A stretch of DNA of 64,000 bases, taken from the NCBI RefSeq assembly GCF_047663525.1, contig NC_092621.1, positions 10,079,001 through 10,143,000 on the forward strand, read 5' to 3'. Shown piece after piece: positions 53,701-64,000 of this stretch; positions within the stretch are counted from its first letter, which is position 1, and every line of letters begins with the position of its first letter. The notes beneath the pieces are model-generated. The model was not told the DNA's origin. It made no database searches and saw only the letters and a list, made by a program, of their open reading frames with translations. The stretch comes from Anas platyrhynchos (Eukaryota; Chordata; Aves; Anseriformes; Anatidae). The position numbers and the translations under genes were made by a program.

Positions 53701-55550
53701 AGCCCCGGGGACTCTTCTCCAAGCAGCAATACTCCAAACGCACGTGCCACAGCATCCGGCCCACACGGAGCAGAGGTGCCAGAGCACTTTCAAATGCAAA
53801 AAACCCACTTTCCTTCCCCAGAAGTCCCCATCCATCCCTCCCACCCCTTCCCCTCTCAGCCTGTTTTCTACTCCAGCAGCGAGGGAATGGTGAGCGCAGG
53901 CTCCTGCCCTCGCAGCTCTCCTCGCTGCCAGCCTTTTGTTTTGTTTTTCTTTTCTTTTTCTAGAGGTCCAGCTTTGCTGCCTTGCACAAGCGAGCGGCAC
54001 GGGCTGTTTGCCCGGGGAGGTGCATCACTTTGTGGTTTTTTGTGTCACCTGCTTTTCCAGCCAACCCTCTTGACTAGAGGATGGGCTCATAGGGGTTAAG
54101 CGCAGTGTAAATAGGACTTCACAGGATCTCACATCCACCCCCCCGTGTTAGTTTTCTCCTTCCCTCTTTGATACTTGCTGCTGTTCGGGGTCCCGGCCAT
54201 ACCGAGGTGCCAAGGAAACTCCTGAGCGCGTACGGCCAAGGGACCGCTCCTGCGCGCGGTGGCCACTGTAGCCGGACCGTTTCTAACCGGGGACCACGGT
54301 ACCTCGTGCTACTGCGGTCCACTCTCCTGTGCCAAGACCACCACCGAGCATCACCTGTGCCAATCGACGGAGCTCAAAGCACTTGGGGATGGTCCCTTCC
54401 AGCCTCCTGCCCCCGCTGTCCCACGCACCTGCTGCCGGCCGGGGGGACAGGGGAGCCCAGGGTGGGAGCTTTCTTGTTCAGATGTGTTGAGTTTTGCATT
54501 GCTGCTTTTTTTTTATACATATATTTAGCTTGTTAGGTAAACTCCGTAAGGGTTTGCTCTGCCCGTTTTGGGTTTCCTGGAGTGGTTCACCCCGACTTTT
54601 GGGGGCGCGGCTCAGCCATACCAACATCATGCCTGTGAGAACGTAGTATGTGTGTAGCACAAGTCTGGGTGCAAAAGCAGAGCCAAGCGTCAGCAGAGCT
54701 GTGGTTTTGACAAGCGTTTGAGTTCAACCTTAGGGATTTTATTAGGAAGAGAAAGGCACGTGTATATATTTTTCTACAGGGACGTTTAATTCAGGAGGTA
54801 ATTCTGGGTGTTATGGTGGAGCTGGAAGGAGCATGAGGCAATCTGCTTGGTGGTTTTGTTTTTAAATGCTGTATTTTTTTAAAAAACTTTGGATTTCCAT
54901 CAGGAGAATTTTTATATTTCTTACCTTTCTCGGTCAACTCTGCCTCTTGCCAGTTTTTCCCAGGAGGGGTCCTGCAGAACAGGCGGCACAGCCGACCTGG
55001 CTCTGTGTGGCTCCTCCACCACCTCAGCTCCACATCTCCAGCCCGACCAGCACCGAGAAAGCCAAAACACCCTCCTCCCCCCCAAGGCATCCTTTTTATA
55101 AAGAGAAATCAATGACTTGAAATAGGGATCCTGGGGGGTTCAGCTCATGGCACAGCATCCTCTGAGCTGGGATGGGGTGTACAGCTGTACAGTGCATCAT
55201 ATACGGCGGGAGGACGGCCTGTGCCATGGCCAGGGCACGGGGAGAGGAGACCTCTTAAATTAAATTAAAGCACTGCTTAATTTTGTGACCAGTTTGAATT
55301 CAGGTTAGGGCACGACGCCTTTTCCCTCCGCCGTTCCCTGTGGAGTTCGATGTACGGAAACCTGGTGGACACTGATGGAGTGAGAAGACAGGTCAGCACG
55401 CAGATGCAAGCTGCTTTGTTTTTCTCAGTTTCAATGAGACCTGAATGTTTTATAGTGGTTCTTTTTTTTTTCTTTTTTTTTTTTTTTGTAATTTTTTTTT
55501 TGTAATGTCAGTATTGAGAGAAAAATAAAGTATTTTAAAAAATATTAACT
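53701..55550 (+). other. DNAJB5: DNAJB5 3' UTR
   Basis: About 1.85 kb between the stop codon and the poly(A) signal AATAAA at 55524-55529, which is followed by a G/T-rich 'ggtgcgcgttgtg' downstream element. Several T-runs precede the signal (55461-55501). No other gene is seen in it. Confidence 0.8.
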
Positions 55551-58500
55551 CCTTGGTGCGCGTTGTGATAGGAGACACGGGGGTTGCGGTTGCCCTGGTG
55601 CCGATGGTGGGGCTGGGGAAGGGGCTCAGACCCCCGTCCCCATTAGTACTGGGGGGGGGGGTGCATTTTAGGGCTCTGCATCCCTTCAGGGCTCCCAAAA
55701 CACAACCAACATGGGCAGGGGAGTGCAATTTCAGCCAAGATACCATGAGAATGGAGGCCAGGGTGGGCGAGGAGGGGCTGGGGGCAGTGGAGTGCTGTGG
55801 CAATGAAGGGGGCTTCTTGCTGGTGGGGGCTGCCTGGGGACACAGCTCTTCTCAGAGAGCCTTGTAGGCCTTCAGCCCACAAGATGGTGGGCAGAAACCC
55901 CTCAGCAGGGGCTGACGGTGCTGACAGGGCTGCCATGGGGCTGTGGTGCCCACAGGGCCGCTGTGGGGCTGTGGGAACCCGGGCCCCACAAGAAGCACGG
56001 CCGGGGCCTGCCCTCTGGTGGCAGGAGAGAGCAGCTGAGGGGGGAAATGTCGCCTCATTTCCAACCTAAATGTCTCCTCATTTCCAGCCTGAACCTCCCC
56101 TGGTGCAACTCGAGACCCTTCCCTCTAGTCCTACACTTTGGTGCCAGGCCCTAGGCCTCAGGGCCTCGCCCCCCATGCTGCACACACTGAGGCCCTGAGG
56201 GGGGTTGTGCGGGCTCTGGTGGGGTTGAGCTGTAGGATTGGGGCACCACAGACGTGGTTCTAGGGCTACAGGGGCAGGACAAGGAGCTGCCACCCATGGT
56301 GGCAATAAAGGGGGCCAAGAAAACTACCCACAGCCCCCATACACTGCTCTAGGGCAGAAGCAGATGCTTCGGGGGCTCCCTTGAGGGCTGTCCCCAGCAG
56401 GAGCCACATCCCAGAGGAGTTAGAGAAGAGGAGGGGTTCCAACCCTCCTGCTGCATTTAATTGTGCTAATTAAATTAATTAGGAGAGGAGGCAGGGAAAC
56501 CTTATGCTTGGAGGAGCTGGGACGCATGCACCGCCACCCCTCTGCCTCCTGCCCCATCCTGCACAGCCCACAGGCATGCGGGGCTGGATCTGCCACCAGC
56601 AGGGACAAAGCCCAGGGGCTGGGGGTGATGTTCCCAAACCCACCCCCCTGACAGAGCTTGACAAGGCTTTTTTTTGAGTCCTGCAGGGCTCCTGCTGAGG
56701 AACAGCCCCTTTCCCCCTCCCCAGGTGGCTGATGGCAAGCACATCGCAGAGCAGCAGCGCAGCCCCGTGAGCTGGCAGCATCTTCCACCTTGGTGCAAGG
56801 TGGTGCGAGGACAGGAGAGGCACGGTGCCAGCAGTCGGCTCTGAACTAGGACAGACCACCCGAGCAGAGGCTGCCCAGCCTCCCCGGGGGCTCCCACAGC
56901 CTCCTAGCACAGCCTGCAGCAGGTGGTTGTGCTATTTAGGCAGCGCTCTCGATTTCAGTTTTTCTCCCCACAAGCCCCCTTCCTCCTGGATAGCCCTATC
57001 CTTCAGCCATAACCTTCCCTCACCCTTTTTTATCCTCCCTTTAAGCCTTGGTAGGCTGATGGAGCTCATCTACATCTGAGACGCTTTAGGGCCATATATG
57101 CCCTAAATTGCTTGGGCACTCTACAGCTCCTGCTGTGGAAGAAGTCACCCCAAAAGCCCCAGGGGACGTTTTATCCCAATTTCATCCACAGTTCAGCATC
57201 TTTGCAGAAATCCTCAGTTGCTGCAGCTCTCTAGAAGCCAACAGCACACATCCACGCTCTGTGCCAAGACCCGTTGCCCTCTGGTTCAGGGCTGGGCCAC
57301 ATGCAGCCAGCATCATTGCTCCTGTGTTTAAACACATCTTCCCTTGCCCAGCGCCAAATCCAGCCCCAAGCTGGGTGATCCAGACATGGGGAAGAGAGCC
57401 CCACCTACCTGCTGGTGGCCGAAGCTGTTCAAGTCAGGCAGGGAAAGGAGGATCAAATTCAGCTGGCTGCATTTGCTGTGACTGCTCAGGGCAGGAGGAG
57501 AACTCAGCTCCCAGCTTTGGGGGTCAAAGGCGAGCATCAAGGCACTGAACTGAAGCTCTTTTTGCCACACTCAGCTGGTCCTTGGGAATATGCAGGCACC
57601 CAGAGCCTCCCCTTTTCCCCATTTTAAAGCCAGAGCCCACAAAAAAAACAAAGTGGAAGTGAAAGTAACTATGCTGAACAGGAGGATCCCTGTCTTTTCA
57701 TGGAGTTCAGGGGTGAGCCCAAACGCCACGCAGCACAGGTCTAGGCTCATGGGTACAGGCTCACAGCTGCTCTTCCTGCTGCAGCACTGCCCTGCAGCTG
57801 GCCACGCACCTTCTAAGAGCAGCTCTGCTCTCTGGGCCATTTACCTGCTTCAGCAGGTGCAGCCCTGGCTCCAGCTACAGGTGAATGAGCACACACACCA
57901 GGACAGGGCAGGTGTCAGCTGCCAGACCCAGGACTTCTCTCATACCGAATGCTAAGTACAGCAGTAGCACGTCTTTCAGTTCAGAGAAGGGAAAATAAAT
58001 CAAGCAGCAGGCCAGAAAGCTAGAAGAAATTGAAGAAAAAGCACAAGAATATGATCAAAACTTGACTACTGAGTCAAAGGCACAATAAAGGCCAAGCTGA
58101 CAGCAAAGAACCAAAGCTTTCATCAGAAGCCCACAGGGACGCACAAATTGTTTCTGCAGAAGGGGGAAATCTCTCCGCAGAGCCTGACGAACACTGCTGC
58201 TACAGCATCAAAGGAAGCTTCTGTTCCCAAACCACACTCAGGTCACGCTGCACCAGACTCCAGAGACAGCCCAAGAACTCTCTCGTGCCTGCCTTCAGGC
58301 AGGGTGGATGAAAGGGGGATTTCTGGAGGAGCCCTGTGCTGCACTGGAGTGAAAGCAGCAGGAAACTCAATAGCTCACGGCCAGCATCAGCGAAGCAACA
58401 CCAGATACCTGCCACTGGCAGCAGGGCTCTCTTACTCGGTGCTTACTGCCAAGTTATGGCACAGGAGAGACATTGTCTGACCAGTTTTTTCTGTTAACAT

Positions 58501-58685
58501 GAGCTAAGAGATGTATGAACAGAGAGCAACCTCACACTCTCCAGGGAAATGCACAAAACAGACAAGAGGGGCAGGTGAGGAGTGCTCAGACAGCAAGTGA
58601 GAAATAGGGTTTGCAGAGGCAGCGCTGCTGATGCTGCAGCAGTACCACAAAAAGGAATTGCCGGGGGCCTGGCTAGAGTTTTGTG
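55551..58685. other. Gene-free interval between the 3' ends of DNAJB5 and VCP
   Basis: About 3.1 kb between convergent genes. No exon or family motif is recognised on either strand. In mammals a SPATA31-family gene (C9orf131/SPATA31G1) lies in this place; I see no trace of its motifs here. An AT-rich TTAATT patch lies at 56455-56485. Confidence 0.5.
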
Positions 58686-59028
58686 GGATTTTTATTTTTT
58701 TTTTTATTATTTTTTGTGTTTGTTTTTTGTTTTTTTAATACAGGCTAACGTTGTACCCTTTGCTAAAGCTGCTGATTCTGCCACATAAACTAGAACAGAA
58801 ATTTCTCAGAAATTAAGTTGGTTCCCCTCCTTGTTAATTCACTGTCTGCCTCCCAACTGAACATCGGTCTGTATTTGTGTGTTTGCAGAAAACATTCCCT
58901 GTACAAAGTCTGACGTGCAGCTACACTGTTCTGACTGAGGAATGAAGAAGCCGAGAGTCCACTGAACATTGGATTTTTCCCTGTACAACGTGGCCTGATT
59001 TGGAGTTTGGTCCAATGAGGACAGCGAG
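58686..59028 (-). terminator. VCP: VCP 3' UTR with poly(A) signals
   Basis: Minus-strand AATAAA signals at 58708-58703 and 58696-58691 lie about 330 bases past the VCP stop codon. They sit in a T-rich plus-strand tract (58691-58738), so this region may partly be a simple repeat, but a short VCP 3' UTR ending near 58.68 kb is plausible. Confidence 0.55.
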
Positions 59029-63979
<4,951 letters not shown>

Positions 63980-64000
63980 TTAGAAGAAATGGCATTAAAT

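Overview
This window looks like bird nuclear DNA. It holds CR1 LINE fragments throughout, several avian-type solo LTRs, GC-rich compact introns, and three vertebrate genes in the order PHF24 - DNAJB5 - VCP. That order matches human chromosome 9p13, which corresponds largely to the avian Z chromosome; the Z assignment is inference. All exon models below were built by hand from reading frame, splice signals and recalled protein sequences. No search was run.

Layout: 0.1-8.2 kb is a repeat-rich block around a SPATA31/FAM205-like gene on the minus strand (three exons, 777 codons, CDS 1026-3606) and a truncated, inverted copy of it (about 6285-6945). Around these lie four solo LTRs or LTR-like copies and a CR1 element split by one of them. 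From 8.2 to 18.8 kb I find no gene, only CR1 scraps, simple repeats and some AT-rich stretches that could be conserved regulatory DNA. A candidate non-coding first exon of PHF24 ends at 19108. PHF24 coding sequence runs 22860-25970 on the plus strand (seven coding exons, 400 residues). A GC-rich, CCAAT- and RFX-site-bearing island sits on its 3' end. From 26.7 to 39.4 kb I see no gene. DNAJB5 then has three candidate first exons (ending 39986, 41850 and 42663), all able to join the exon at 45806. Its main CDS (347 residues) runs 45840-53700 and its 3' UTR ends near 55.55 kb. From 55.6 to 58.7 kb nothing coding is recognised. VCP enters from the right on the minus strand: six 3' exons (residues 454-806), with the stop at 59029-59031.

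The genes are not one pathway. PHF24 is a brain G-alpha-i-interacting protein. DNAJB5 is an HSP70 co-chaperone and VCP a ubiquitin-directed AAA+ unfoldase, both working in protein quality control. The SPATA31-like gene is probably expressed in spermatids. In mammals FAM205/SPATA31F genes lie beside PHF24 and another family member lies between DNAJB5 and VCP. Here the only family members seen are on the PHF24 side.

The most useful observations are: the SPATA31-like gene with a three-fold internal repeat, a CRE/E-box array at its TATA box and a poly(A) signal inside its last codons; a GC-AG intron and a canonical EF-hand loop in PHF24; three phase-matched first exons of DNAJB5, with a heat-shock element next to a TATA box; and a possible unannotated promoter at the PHF24 3' end. 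I did not find a clearly new biological system.
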